Assembly (NCBI RefSeq): GCF_002735905.1
Contig: NZ_PEBD01000010.1
Span: 124,001 to 188,000, forward strand
From: Williamsia muralis
GTDB lineage: Bacteria > Actinomycetota > Actinomycetes > Mycobacteriales > Mycobacteriaceae
DNA: 64,000 nucleotides
Direction of reading: 5' to 3'
This document shows, in pieces, positions 40,898-49,875 of the stretch. The notes below the pieces were generated by a model. It saw only the letters and a list, made by a program, of their open reading frames with translations. It made no database searches and was not told where the DNA came from. A program made the position numbers and the translations under genes. Numbering within the stretch: the first letter of the stretch is position 1; the number at the start of each line of letters is the position of its first letter.

Positions 40898-42730
40898 CTA
40901 GAAGGAGGCTTCGTCGAGTTCCATCACGTCGTTGTCGATGTTCTCGATGATGCCGCGTGCGGCGGTCAGTTCGGGCAGGACGTTCTTGGCGAAGAAGCTC
41001 GCGACGCCGATCTTGCCGTTGTAGAACGCGGTGTCGGCTTCGGATGCACCGTTGTCGAGTGCGGCGAGGGCGACTTCGGCCTGGCGCAGCAGCAGCCAGC
41101 CGATCATGAGGTCACCGACGGCCATGAGGAAGCGGACGCTGCCCAGTCCGACCTTGTACAGCTCGGTCGGCTGCTCCTGGGCTCCCATGAGGAAGCCGGT
41201 GAGGGTGGCGGCCATGCCCTGGACGTCGTCGAGTGCGGTCTTGAGCAGAGCGCGCTCGGCCTTGAGTCGGCCGTTACCCGCTTCGGACTCGATGAACGAG
41301 CTGATCTGTCCGGCGACGTGGGCCAGTGCCTGGCCTTTGTCGCGGATGATCTTGCGGAAGAAGAAGTCCTGCGCCTGGATGGCGGTGGTGCCTTCGTAGA
41401 GCGAGTCGATCTTCGCGTCGCGGATGTACTGCTCGATCGGGTAGTCCTGCAGGAAGCCGGAGCCACCGAGGGTCTGCAGCGATCCGATGAGCTGCTCGGA
41501 CGCCTTCTCGGAGCCGACGCCCTTGACGATCGGCAGCAGGAGGTCGTTGACGCGGAATGCCATCTCTTTGTCGGCACCCGAGACGAGCTGTGCGGCAACC
41601 ACATCCTGGTGCGATGCGGTGTAGAGGTACACCGCGCGCAGGCCTTCGGAGTAGGCCTTCTGCAGCATCAGCGATCGGCGAACATCCGGGTGGTGCGTGA
41701 TGGCCACCCGCGGTGCGGCCTTGTCGGTCATCTGGGTCATGTCGGCGCCCTGGATACGCTCCTTGGCGTATTCGAGTGCGTTCAGGTAACCGGTGGACAG
41801 AGTCGCGATTGCCTTGGTGCCGACCATCATTCGTGCGTGCTCGATGACGTCGAACATCTGCGCGATGCCGTCGTGCACCTCGCCGACGAGCCAGCCCTTG
41901 GCGGGGACGCCGTGCTGACCGAAGGTGAGTTCACAGGTGGCCGATACCTTGAGGCCCATCTTGTGCTCGACGTTGGTGACGTAGACGCCGTTACGTTCGC
42001 CCAGTTCGCCGGTCTCGTGGTCGAAGTGGAACTTGGGCACGAAGAACAGTGAGAGTCCCTTGGTGCCGGGCCGTGCGCCTTCGGGGCGGGCCAGCACCAG
42101 GTGGATGATGTTCTCGGTCATGTCCTGGTCGGCGGAGGTGATGAAGCGCTTCACGCCGTCGATGTGCCAGGTGCCGTCGTCCTGCTTGACGGCCTTGGTG
42201 CGGGCGGCGCCGACATCGGAACCGGCGTCGGGCTCGGTCAGCACCATGGTGGCGCCCCAGCCGCGCTCGGAGCTGATGGCAGCCCACTTCTTCTGCTCTT
42301 CGGTGCCGTTGTTGTAGAAGATGTTGGAGAAGCCGGCGCCGGCGGCATACATGAACGTGGCCGGGTTGGCGCCGAGGATCAGTTCGCCGATGGCCCAGTA
42401 CAGCGACCGTGGGGTCGGCAGGCCGCCGAGTTCTTCGTCGATGCCGAGCTTGTCCCAGCCGCCGTCGGTCAGGGCCTTGTACGACTTCTTGAAGGCCTCG
42501 GGAACGGTGACCGAGTGGGTCTCGGGATCGAAGACCGGTGGGTTGCGGTCGGACTCGGTGAACGAGTCGGCCAGCGGGCCCTGTGCGAGGTTGTTCACCT
42601 CCCGCAGCATGTCGATGGCGGTCTCGCGATCGAGATCGCCGAACTCGCCACTCGCGAGGACCTCATCGAGTTTCAACATTTCGAAGAGGTTGAACTGGAG
42701 GTCGCGGAGATTGCTCTTGTAATGCCCCAT
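40898..42730 (-). CDS. fadE5: Acyl-CoA dehydrogenase, FadE5 type
   Basis: 610-residue FAD enzyme for the first step of fatty-acid beta-oxidation. It closely matches what I know of mycobacterial FadE5 along its length: N-terminus [20 protein letters not shown]/substrate loop [31 protein letters not shown], and the catalytic Glu in [15 protein letters not shown]. The extra C-terminal domain makes it longer than the usual 380-residue FadE. ATG 42730 has AAAGGA upstream; the further in-frame start at 42799 adds nothing family-like. A palindrome at 42805 probably marks its operator. Confidence 0.93.
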   Translation of the reverse strand: MGHYKSNLRDLQFNLFEMLKLDEVLASGEFGDLDRETAIDMLREVNNLAQGPLADSFTESDRNPPVFDPETHSVTVPEAFKKSYKALTDGGWDKLGIDEELGGLPTPRSLYWAIGELILGANPATFMYAAGAGFSNIFYNNGTEEQKKWAAISSERGWGATMVLTEPDAGSDVGAARTKAVKQDDGTWHIDGVKRFITSADQDMTENIIHLVLARPEGARPGTKGLSLFFVPKFHFDHETGELGERNGVYVTNVEHKMGLKVSATCELTFGQHGVPAKGWLVGEVHDGIAQMFDVIEHARMMVGTKAIATLSTGYLNALEYAKERIQGADMTQMTDKAAPRVAITHHPDVRRSLMLQKAYSEGLRAVYLYTASHQDVVAAQLVSGADKEMAFRVNDLLLPIVKGVGSEKASEQLIGSLQTLGGSGFLQDYPIEQYIRDAKIDSLYEGTTAIQAQDFFFRKIIRDKGQALAHVAGQISSFIESEAGNGRLKAERALLKTALDDVQGMAATLTGFLMGAQEQPTELYKVGLGSVRFLMAVGDLMIGWLLLRQAEVALAALDNGASEADTAFYNGKIGVASFFAKNVLPELTAARGIIENIDNDVMELDEASF

Positions 42731-42804
42731 TGCAGAATCCTTTGCAATCGTAGAACTGCCGTTGAGAGTGGCGAGTGAGCGCCCATGGGCTCGTTGCACG
42801 CTAA

Positions 42805-42820
42805 GTTACTCACCAGTAAC
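42805..42820 (-). promoter_or_regulatory. Palindrome in the fadE5 promoter region
   Basis: GTTACT-CACC-AGTAAC: perfect 6-bp arms with a 4-nt spacer, 75 nt upstream of the fadE5 ATG, in an AT-richer stretch between fadE5 and the permease gene. It probably binds a fatty-acid-responsive repressor, by position only. Confidence 0.55.
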
Positions 42821-42901
42821 AACTCAAATATACATCCGCATACCACGACGCACAAACGCTGTGTGGAAGAGAAAAGATGATTTGCGCCACTGCGCGGGCG
42901 A

Positions 42902-44170
42902 TCAGTGATCTGCGGTTGACCGGCGGCGGAGCAGGCGCAGCCCATAGAGCGCGGCGCCGATGGCGAGAACGCTCACCCCCGCGATCACCGAGGTGACCGG
43001 CAGGCTGAATCCGAGCACCAGGCAGCCGATCAGCCCGACCACCGGAACAGCTGCACACCACCACTTCCGTGGCTCCTCGAGAGTGATAGCGCTCAGATTT
43101 GCGATGGCGTAGTAGATGAGGACGGCGAACGCGGAGAATCCGATGGCGTCGCGTACGTCGAACGTGGCGGCCAGCACCGCAACGACGATGCCCACGACCA
43201 CCTCGGCGCGATGAGGGACGTGAAAGCGGAGATGGACCGCGGCGAGCGCCCGGGGCAGATGGCCGTCGCGAGCCATCGCGAGCGTGGTCCGCGAGACCCC
43301 GAGGATCAAGGTGAGCAATGCGCCGAGTGCAGCCAGGGCCGCGCCGATGGTGACCACCGGGACCAGTGCCGGCGCGCCCGCAGCGCGCACCACGTCCACA
43401 AGCGGGGCGTTCGAGTCGCTGAGCCCATCGGCGCCCATGACGGCCAGCGCCCCTACCGCCACGAGCGCATAGATCACCACGACCACCGCCAGCGCGATCG
43501 TGATCGCCCTCGAGATGGTGCGGACCGGATCGCGCACCTCCTCGCCAAGGGTGGCGATGCGGGCGTAACCGGCGAACGCGAAGAACCACAAGCCGGCGGC
43601 CTCGAGGAGACCGGTCGCCGACAGACCCGATGTGGGATCGAGGCGTGCGGCGTCGACATCGGGTGAGAACGCGACTGCGACCACCACGGACACGAGCACC
43701 ATCAGCACAATCGCAACGAGTAGCCGGATCACCCACGCCGACTTCTGGATTCCGATGTAGTTGACCGCGGTCAGTGCCAGCGTCACCGCGACCGCAACGG
43801 CGTGTGCGTACTCGGGCCACAGATAGAAACCGGCGGTCAGCGCCATCGCCGCGCACGACGCGGTCTTGCCGACGACAAAACCCCAGCCCGCGAGGTAACC
43901 CCAGAACATGCCGAGGCGCTCACGGCCGTACACGTAGGTCCCGCCTGCCGACGGGTACTCGGCAGCAAGTCGCGCCGACGAGTTCGCATTGCAGTAGGCG
44001 ACAACGGCGGCGATGGCCAGCGCGATCAGCAGGCCGGATCCGGCAGCGCTGGCGGTGGGGGCGAGGGTGACGAAGATGCCCGCGCCGAGCATCGCGCCGA
44101 GTCCTGTGACAACAGCGTCGCCGAGTCCGAGTTCGCGGCGCAATTCCGGAGATTGCGGTGTGCCGGTCAT
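42902..44170 (-). CDS. APC-family amino acid/cation permease
   Basis: 422-residue inner-membrane transporter with about 12 to 13 hydrophobic segments. The first shows the APC signature LGAMLGAGIFVTLAP, and ARLAAEYPSAGGTYVYGRERLG and FFAFAGYARIATLGEEVRDP are typical of the YhdG/LAT-like branch. Substrate unknown, probably an amino acid or polyamine. ATG 44170 (MTGTPQSPELRR) is preferred over 44215. It is upstream of fadE5 on the same strand but with a 171-bp gap containing a palindrome, so probably a separate transcript. Confidence 0.9.
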   Translation of the reverse strand: MTGTPQSPELRRELGLGDAVVTGLGAMLGAGIFVTLAPTASAAGSGLLIALAIAAVVAYCNANSSARLAAEYPSAGGTYVYGRERLGMFWGYLAGWGFVVGKTASCAAMALTAGFYLWPEYAHAVAVAVTLALTAVNYIGIQKSAWVIRLLVAIVLMVLVSVVVAVAFSPDVDAARLDPTSGLSATGLLEAAGLWFFAFAGYARIATLGEEVRDPVRTISRAITIALAVVVVIYALVAVGALAVMGADGLSDSNAPLVDVVRAAGAPALVPVVTIGAALAALGALLTLILGVSRTTLAMARDGHLPRALAAVHLRFHVPHRAEVVVGIVVAVLAATFDVRDAIGFSAFAVLIYYAIANLSAITLEEPRKWWCAAVPVVGLIGCLVLGFSLPVTSVIAGVSVLAIGAALYGLRLLRRRSTADH

Positions 44171-44235
44171 GATGCCGGATCCTCCCCGAGCCGCATGCGG
44201 GTCAGTATGCCGCACGGCTCAGGCACGATGGACAC

Positions 44236-45021
44236 ATGACCGACCTGACCGACCGCACTGATCTGCCCCGAACTGATCTGCCCCGAACTGATCTGCCCCG
44301 AACTGATCTGCCTAGACGAGATGAGCCAGGCCACGCGAACACGCCGCTGGTCCGATGGCTCACCGCCGAAGGCGTCGAGCGTGATCTGGCGCCGGCCGAT
44401 CTCATCGAAATCGGTCACGGTCTGCGAAAGTTCATGCTGCCGTTTCAGTTTGCGATCAATGAGATCGTCACGAAGATCGAGATCCTGCGCGACGAGTTCG
44501 CCTACCTCAACGACTACAACCCGATCGAGCACATCAGCTCGCGGGTCAAGACCCCCGAAAGCCTGCTGGCGAAGGCCCGACGCCGCGACATCCCGGTAGA
44601 CCCCGAATCGCTGGCCAACCGCCTCGACGACATCGCCGGAGTGCGTGTGACCTGCAGCTTCATCTCTGATGCGTACCGGCTCACCGAGCTGCTCTGCGCG
44701 CAGCCCGACGTGCGGACGCTGCAGACCAAGGACTACATCGCAGAGCCCAAGCCGAATGGCTACCGTGGCCTGCACACCATCGTCGAGACGCCGGTGAACC
44801 TCAGCACCGGCCAGTTGCCGGTGAAGGTGGAGCTACAGGTTCGGACCATCGCCATGGATTTCTGGGCGAGCCTCGAGCACAAGATCTACTACAAGTACGA
44901 CCGCACCGTGCCGGCTCATCTGCTCGACGAACTGACCGTCGCGGCCGGCACCGCCAACGTGCTCGATCAGCGCATGCAGGCCATCCGCAACGAGATCCAC
45001 GGTGTGACCGGTGAGCGTTGA
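44236..45021 (+). CDS. Small alarmone synthetase, (p)ppGpp synthetase RelQ/YjbM-like
   Basis: 261-residue single-domain RelA/SpoT synthetase that transfers pyrophosphate from ATP to GDP or GTP. Motifs are DDIAGVRVTCSFISDAYRL, KDYIAEPKPNGYRGLH (substrate-binding loop) and VELQVRTIAMDFWASLEHK. No HD hydrolase, TGS or ACT domain is present. The N-terminus is unusual: residues about 8-27 are four TDLPR units encoded by a 15-bp DNA repeat, so length variation between strains is likely. ATG 44236 is the first start; its Shine-Dalgarno is weak. Confidence 0.9.
   Translation: MTDLTDRTDLPRTDLPRTDLPRTDLPRRDEPGHANTPLVRWLTAEGVERDLAPADLIEIGHGLRKFMLPFQFAINEIVTKIEILRDEFAYLNDYNPIEHISSRVKTPESLLAKARRRDIPVDPESLANRLDDIAGVRVTCSFISDAYRLTELLCAQPDVRTLQTKDYIAEPKPNGYRGLHTIVETPVNLSTGQLPVKVELQVRTIAMDFWASLEHKIYYKYDRTVPAHLLDELTVAAGTANVLDQRMQAIRNEIHGVTGER
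44257..44316 (+). repeat. In-frame 15-bp tandem repeat in the alarmone synthetase gene
   Basis: ACTGATCTGCCCCGA three times exactly (44257-44301) and a fourth unit with two changes (44302-44316), encoding TDLPR each time. Being a multiple of three, copy-number change keeps the frame. Confidence 0.9.
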
Positions 45022-45025
45022 ATCC

Positions 45026-45799
45026 TCAGCTGAGGGCTTCGCGTAGATATTGCACGTCGTCGGCGAGACCCTCTTCGGGGGTTTCCAGGATCACCGGCGC
45101 GTCGGCAGCCCTGGCGACGGCGACGAGGACATCGGGGTCGATGTGACCGGACGTGAGGTTGGCGTGCCGGTCGCGGGCCGAGTCGAACTCGTCGCGGGAA
45201 TTGTTGAGGTGGAGCAGGTCGATGCGGCCGGTGATCGCCCTGACCCGTTCGACGATGTCCACGAGGTCTTCGCCCCCGGCCCACGCGTGGCAGGTGTCGA
45301 GGCAGAAGCCGGCGTTGTCGAAATCGCCGACCGCCTCCCACAGGCGCTCGATGTTCTCGAGGGTGCGAGCCATCGCGTGGTCGCCGCCTGCGGTGTTCTC
45401 GATCAGGATGGGTACGGGAAAGCCACCCTTGTCGGCGGCGCGCTCAAAGAGCTTGCGCCAGTTCTCGTATCCGGTTGCGGCGTCTTCGTCGTCGCGGAGG
45501 TGTCCACCGTGTACGACCAACCCGAAGGCCCCGAGGTCGGCGGCCGCCTGGGCCTGGTTGATGACGGCCTGCCGCGACGGCATACGCAACCGGTTGTTGA
45601 GGCTGGCGACGTTGATGCGGTACGAACTGTGCACCACGACGTCGATCGGGGAGTCCCGGATCTGCTGGGCCAGGGGGTGCGGCTGGGGCTTACCCCACTC
45701 CTGTGGATCGGTGACGAACATCTGCAACACCTCGGCGCCGAGTTCTTCGGCTCTGCCGATGGGATCGCTGTCTTGTCGTACGTGGGCACCAATGCGCAT
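45026..45799 (-). CDS. nfo: Endonuclease IV (AP endonuclease family 2)
   Basis: 257-residue TIM-barrel metallo-nuclease of base excision repair, cleaving 5' of abasic sites. Metal-ligand motifs are in order: VVHSSYRINVAS, VVHGGHLRD, ILIENTAGG, CLDTCHAWAGG, LLHLNNSRDEFDSARDRHANL and VILETP. ATG 45799 with AAGGTGG upstream. It is convergent with the alarmone synthetase, with only 4 nt between stops, and divergent from the WS/DGAT gene. Confidence 0.92.
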   Translation of the reverse strand: MRIGAHVRQDSDPIGRAEELGAEVLQMFVTDPQEWGKPQPHPLAQQIRDSPIDVVVHSSYRINVASLNNRLRMPSRQAVINQAQAAADLGAFGLVVHGGHLRDDEDAATGYENWRKLFERAADKGGFPVPILIENTAGGDHAMARTLENIERLWEAVGDFDNAGFCLDTCHAWAGGEDLVDIVERVRAITGRIDLLHLNNSRDEFDSARDRHANLTSGHIDPDVLVAVARAADAPVILETPEEGLADDVQYLREALS

Positions 45800-45915
45800 G
45801 CATCCACCTTATGGCGTCAGCCCTTATCGCTGAACCACAGGTATTTCCCTGCCGGTGCGAGCAGAGTGGGACTGGTCAATGGGGTGGAGCAACTTTTCTT
45901 CGAAAGGTGTTAGAC

Positions 45916-47316
45916 GTGGAACGGTTGAGTGGTCTTGATGCGTCCTTCTTGTATCTGGAGACGCGGTCGCAATTGATGCACATCATCGGGTTGATCGAGC
46001 TGGATCCCGAGACGGTGCAAGGGGGCTATTCGTTCGCGAAGATGCGCGACGAGCTGGAACGACGGATCGGGGCGTTGCCGACGTTTCGGCGGAAGGTCCG
46101 GGACTCGATCCTCAACCTCGACCACCCGGTGTGGGTCGAGGACCGCAATTTCGATATCGAACGGCACGTGCACCGGGTGGCGGTGCCTGCGCCCGGTGGT
46201 CAGCAGGAGCTCGCCGATTTCTGCGCGCACATCGCTGGTGTCCCACTCGACCGCAGCAAGCCGTTGTGGGAGATGTGGGTGATCGAAGGGCTGGCCGACG
46301 GCAAGATCGCGGTGTTGCTCCGGATGCACCACGCCGGTGTCGACGGCGTCACCGCCTCGGACCTGCTGGCCCAATTATGCACTCTCACACCGGAACCGCC
46401 GGAACTCGACGAGGTCTCCCTGTCCCACACCGCCGGCGACTCGTCGCTGATCGGACTTGCCGCGGACGGCGCTCTTCAGATCGCCAGACGGCCGCTCAGT
46501 TTCGCGCGACTGTTGCCCAAGACCGCACAGGTGCCCTTCGAGTGGGTGTCGCGAGCGTTGCGCGGTGAGGCGATGCCGGCCCCGTTCCGGGCTCCGCGGA
46601 CACCGTTCAACAAGTCGATCACCCCGCATCGCAGCATCGCCTACACGCAGGTGTCGCTCACCGACCTCAAGCGGATCAAGGATCACTTCGGGGTCAAACT
46701 CAACGACGTGGTGCTCAGCGTGTGCGCCGGTGCGCTGCGCAACTACCTCGATGATCGTGGTGAACTCCCAGAACAGCCGCTGGTGGCGATGGTCCCGGTG
46801 TCGGTGCACGGCGACAACGACGACGACCTCGTCACGCAGGGAACCAACAAGGTGACCGGCATGTTCACCAAGCTGGCCACCGACGTGGCCGACCCGGTGG
46901 AGCGCATCACGACGATCGGTGAGCAGGTGCGCAAGTCAAAGGACCATCACGGCTCGATGGACTCGAACCTGTTGCGTGGCTGGGCGCAGTTCATCCCACC
47001 TGCCACGATGGGATTGGCAATGAAGCTGTACTCGTCAAACGAATTGGCCGAGCATCATCCGCCGGTGTTCAACCTGGTCATCTCCAACGTTCCCGGACCC
47101 GACTTCCCGTTGTTTTACCTCGGCGCCAAGATCGATGCGATGTACCCGCTCGGACCGGTGTTTCACGGCTCGGGCGTCAACATCACCGTCTTCTCACAGA
47201 ACGGGCAGCTCAACATAGGAGCCATTGCCTGCAAAGAACACGTGCCCGACCCCTGGCCGCTGGTGCGCGCATTCGAACACGAGGTGAAGTCGCTGTTGGA
47301 GGCCTGCGATCCGTGA
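45916..47316 (+). CDS. Wax ester synthase/diacylglycerol acyltransferase (WS/DGAT)
   Basis: 466-residue bifunctional acyltransferase that makes wax esters or triacylglycerol for storage lipid at the membrane. N-terminal ERLSGLDASFLYLE, catalytic MHHAGVDGVT (HHxxxDG, His138-His139), the PLWEMWVIEGL block and the C-terminal NLVISNVPGPDFPLFYLGA are family hallmarks. I use GTG 45916, preceded by GAAAGG, because the family starts at this position; the in-frame ATG at 45811 would add 35 unrelated residues. Storage lipid synthesis is typical of Mycobacteriales. Confidence 0.92.
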   Translation: MERLSGLDASFLYLETRSQLMHIIGLIELDPETVQGGYSFAKMRDELERRIGALPTFRRKVRDSILNLDHPVWVEDRNFDIERHVHRVAVPAPGGQQELADFCAHIAGVPLDRSKPLWEMWVIEGLADGKIAVLLRMHHAGVDGVTASDLLAQLCTLTPEPPELDEVSLSHTAGDSSLIGLAADGALQIARRPLSFARLLPKTAQVPFEWVSRALRGEAMPAPFRAPRTPFNKSITPHRSIAYTQVSLTDLKRIKDHFGVKLNDVVLSVCAGALRNYLDDRGELPEQPLVAMVPVSVHGDNDDDLVTQGTNKVTGMFTKLATDVADPVERITTIGEQVRKSKDHHGSMDSNLLRGWAQFIPPATMGLAMKLYSSNELAEHHPPVFNLVISNVPGPDFPLFYLGAKIDAMYPLGPVFHGSGVNITVFSQNGQLNIGAIACKEHVPDPWPLVRAFEHEVKSLLEACDP

Positions 47317-47334
47317 CCCCTTGATGCCGCGGGC

Positions 47335-48237
47335 CTAGACCGGGGCGGTCTCCTTCAGGTCTGCGGTGACGCGCCGTGCTGCGTCCAGGAACTTCGGGAT
47401 GAACTCGTCGGCTTCGAGCACGCAGCACGCGTGTCCGCCGTTCACCTCGACGGTGAGTACACCGGGGATGCTGTCGGTCAGCAGTCGTTGGCGCTCCACC
47501 GGGATCACGCGGTCTCGAAGTGACACCAGAACCGCGGTGGGCACATCGATGTCGGCAAGCCACGGCTGCGAATCGAGAAAGCTCATCCCGTCGCCGAGCG
47601 CGCCGAGCCTTGACACAGGGGTGGAGAGGAACTGGCGGAACGCCCAGACGCTGTCGGGGACCGACCGGTCGTCGAGTTTGGCGGCCTGCGGCTGTAGGTG
47701 GGGCGGATGGATCAGCTTCATCAACCTGCCAACGTGCTTCATGTTGGTCTGCCGCTTGGGGTCTCGGCTACCGAAGTACGGCCCGGTGGAGCACAGCACC
47801 ATTGAAGTGACCCGGCCCGGATGCCGCCGCCACACCAACTGCGCGATACCGCCCCCCATCGAGAAGCCGGCGACCGTGAAGGTGTTGATGCCCAGGACGT
47901 CGGCAAGCGCGGCGACGTCGTCTGCGCAGTCGTCGAGGTCGAAAGGCTTGTTGCGGATACCGCGGCCATGCCAGCGTTGGTCGAGGGTGATCACCCGGAA
48001 CTCCTGATTCAGCTGGGGGATCAGCGGGTACCAACACAGCAGTCCGGTGGTGAGGACCGAATGCAGCAAGAAGATGGCCGGCGCGTCCTTGGGCCCGGAG
48101 TCGGTGACGAACGTGGAGCCCCGCCCCGGTAGGTGAATCATGTGACCGTGCGGGAGGTCGTGTACGGGGTACGGCTCGATCATCTTGTCGACGCGCGACA
48201 GGACCTGATTGCGGACCGATTGCAGCACATTTCGCAC
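47335..48237 (-). CDS. Alpha/beta hydrolase
   Basis: 300-residue alpha/beta-hydrolase. Nucleophile elbow VAGFSMGGGIAQ, oxyanion-side FLLHSVLTTG, LDQRWHGRG (the conserved strand-4 motif), late acid near VSLRDRVIP and His in VNGGHACCV complete the triad. The substrate cannot be assigned. Neighbouring lipid genes make an esterase or lipase-like role plausible. GTG start, with no strong Shine-Dalgarno. Convergent with the WS/DGAT gene, 18 nt apart. Confidence 0.82.
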   Translation of the reverse strand: MRNVLQSVRNQVLSRVDKMIEPYPVHDLPHGHMIHLPGRGSTFVTDSGPKDAPAIFLLHSVLTTGLLCWYPLIPQLNQEFRVITLDQRWHGRGIRNKPFDLDDCADDVAALADVLGINTFTVAGFSMGGGIAQLVWRRHPGRVTSMVLCSTGPYFGSRDPKRQTNMKHVGRLMKLIHPPHLQPQAAKLDDRSVPDSVWAFRQFLSTPVSRLGALGDGMSFLDSQPWLADIDVPTAVLVSLRDRVIPVERQRLLTDSIPGVLTVEVNGGHACCVLEADEFIPKFLDAARRVTADLKETAPV

Positions 48238-48278
48238 CGCACCGACGTTACGGGAAAACAGTCCCAGCGGTCGGCCGG

Positions 48279-49415
48279 TCAGGTCTTCTCGACCAGGTAC
48301 AGATGTTCGGTGACGTGGGTGTTCCGTCCGCTGAGGTTTCGGCTGCCACGGAAAGTGTTGTAGCGCTGCGTGATCTCGGTGACCGGACCGACATCGGCGA
48401 GGATCTCACGCATCTGTTCCGGCGAGATGTATCCCTCGTCGTTGTAGGAGATCAGGACGAACCTGGTGTCGAGGTCGTCGATGAGACGCGCCAGCAACGG
48501 GCCGGCGGTGGACCGCACGTTGTACCCCGAGCGGTTCCAGTCGCGGGGGATGCCCGACACGCGGCTCATCTGCGCGGGCTCCCGGTTCTCGGCGATCAGG
48601 TTGAGCATGAAGTAGTTGGAACCGTATGGGTGCTGGTTGTACGGGGGATCGAGATACGCCACGTCCACCGGCCCGATGAGGTCGGGCAGATCGGCGGCGT
48701 CGGCCTGGAGGATCTGGCGTTCGGCGTGGTGAACACTCAAGACCGGTGGGGTCAGGACGATCTGTCGGGTGATGCGGCCCAACGCGTCAGCAGCGGTGCC
48801 GCCGAACCTCCCGATGCCTGTTCCGCGGTCCTTGTAGAAGCCCTTGAACACCCCGGAAGTGTTGGCGTGCACGGACGCAGCCGAGAGCAGTGGTCCGAGG
48901 AGCAGCGACCGCATCGGCTGCGGCCGGGCATGGATCAGGGCAACGTATGCGTCGAGTCGACGGGCGTTGTCCGTGGTGTAGAAGACCCGCTCACCCTGCG
49001 CGATTCGGCTGTCGTCGGCGGGTGCGTAGTGGCGGGCGATGAATCCGTCTGTGCGGAAGCCTGATTCGATTTCGGCGTTGATCTCGGCAACGGCAGCGCG
49101 GACCGCCCCGTCGTCGATCTCGCTCGCGTTGGTCAAATAGCATTCGCCGATGACGCGCGCGTAGCTCTCGAGGTCGTTGCTGATCACGACGTTCGATCGG
49201 GCCTTCGCGAGCCGGGACACCACGCCGCTACCCGAGAACGCATCGAGTGTCACCAACGGCCGGCCGAGCCGCTGTTGCACGGACGCCAGTGCGTCATCGA
49301 CCATGCCGAGCAGCTGTCGTTTGTTGCCGAGGTAGGTGATCAGCTGTGTGGTCCGGTAGATGACCTCGTCATCTGCAGAAGGGGCCACGGACACAGCCCG
49401 AAGCCTATCGCTCAC
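48279..49415 (-). CDS. D12-class N6-adenine DNA methyltransferase, orphan
   Basis: 378-residue SAM-dependent methyltransferase. Motif X TYLGNKRQLL, SAM motif I LDAFSGSGVVS, and catalytic motif IV VAYLDPPYNQHPYG identify the D12 (Dam/FokI-like) adenine class. No restriction endonuclease is visible next to it, so it may be a solitary epigenetic methylase, or its partner may be elsewhere. The small gene at 49480 is upstream on the same strand, 64 nt away. GTG start, without clear Shine-Dalgarno; a start at one of the following Val codons is possible. Confidence 0.88.
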   Translation of the reverse strand: MSDRLRAVSVAPSADDEVIYRTTQLITYLGNKRQLLGMVDDALASVQQRLGRPLVTLDAFSGSGVVSRLAKARSNVVISNDLESYARVIGECYLTNASEIDDGAVRAAVAEINAEIESGFRTDGFIARHYAPADDSRIAQGERVFYTTDNARRLDAYVALIHARPQPMRSLLLGPLLSAASVHANTSGVFKGFYKDRGTGIGRFGGTAADALGRITRQIVLTPPVLSVHHAERQILQADAADLPDLIGPVDVAYLDPPYNQHPYGSNYFMLNLIAENREPAQMSRVSGIPRDWNRSGYNVRSTAGPLLARLIDDLDTRFVLISYNDEGYISPEQMREILADVGPVTEITQRYNTFRGSRNLSGRNTHVTEHLYLVEKT

Positions 49416-49479
49416 CTGCGGGGGATCCGGCGGTGTCTCGGTGCGCAGCTGTGTCTCGGTGTCTGGGTTTGCCGGTGTG

Positions 49480-49695
49480 TCAGTCGTCGAGGCAGAGTTC
49501 GGTTTCGATGCTGATGGGTACGCCCGTGGCGATCAGCAGTCGGCATGGGGCCTCGGAGTCGCGGTAGAGGTTCAGCCATTGGTGCCCACGGCTGCCATCG
49601 GCGTAGACCGCCTCGAGTGTGCGATTGAGCCGCGCCTCGGCTTCGTTGTTGATGATGTAGCGCTGGTCGCCGTATCGCAGATACTTGTTGGGCAC
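49480..49695 (-). CDS. Small conserved-looking protein upstream of the methyltransferase
   Basis: 71-residue soluble protein beginning PNKYLRYGDQRYIINNEAE, with no membrane segment or motif I can name. GTG 49695 has GGAGG about 7 nt upstream; GTG 49710 is an in-frame alternative. Tight orientation with the D12 methyltransferase suggests co-transcription. Function unknown. Confidence 0.6.
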   Translation of the reverse strand: MPNKYLRYGDQRYIINNEAEARLNRTLEAVYADGSRGHQWLNLYRDSEAPCRLLIATGVPISIETELCLDD

Positions 49696-49875
49696 GCGGG
49701 TAACCTCCACCGGCTTGATCTGTTCCGTCCACGTTCAGTGTGACTCAGACCACGAAATGCGTTCACCGGTTTCATCCGGCAAGATCCGGCAGACTTCGCC
49801 TAGGTTGTTGGTGGGAACATTCTGCGAATTCTGGGCGAACAGCGGGTATCGAATGCGTATGCGGGGGCCTCGACG

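Noticed and set aside
44257-44316. Possible CRISPR-like or regulatory repeat
   Set aside because: Units are contiguous 15-mers with no spacers, in frame with the synthetase gene.
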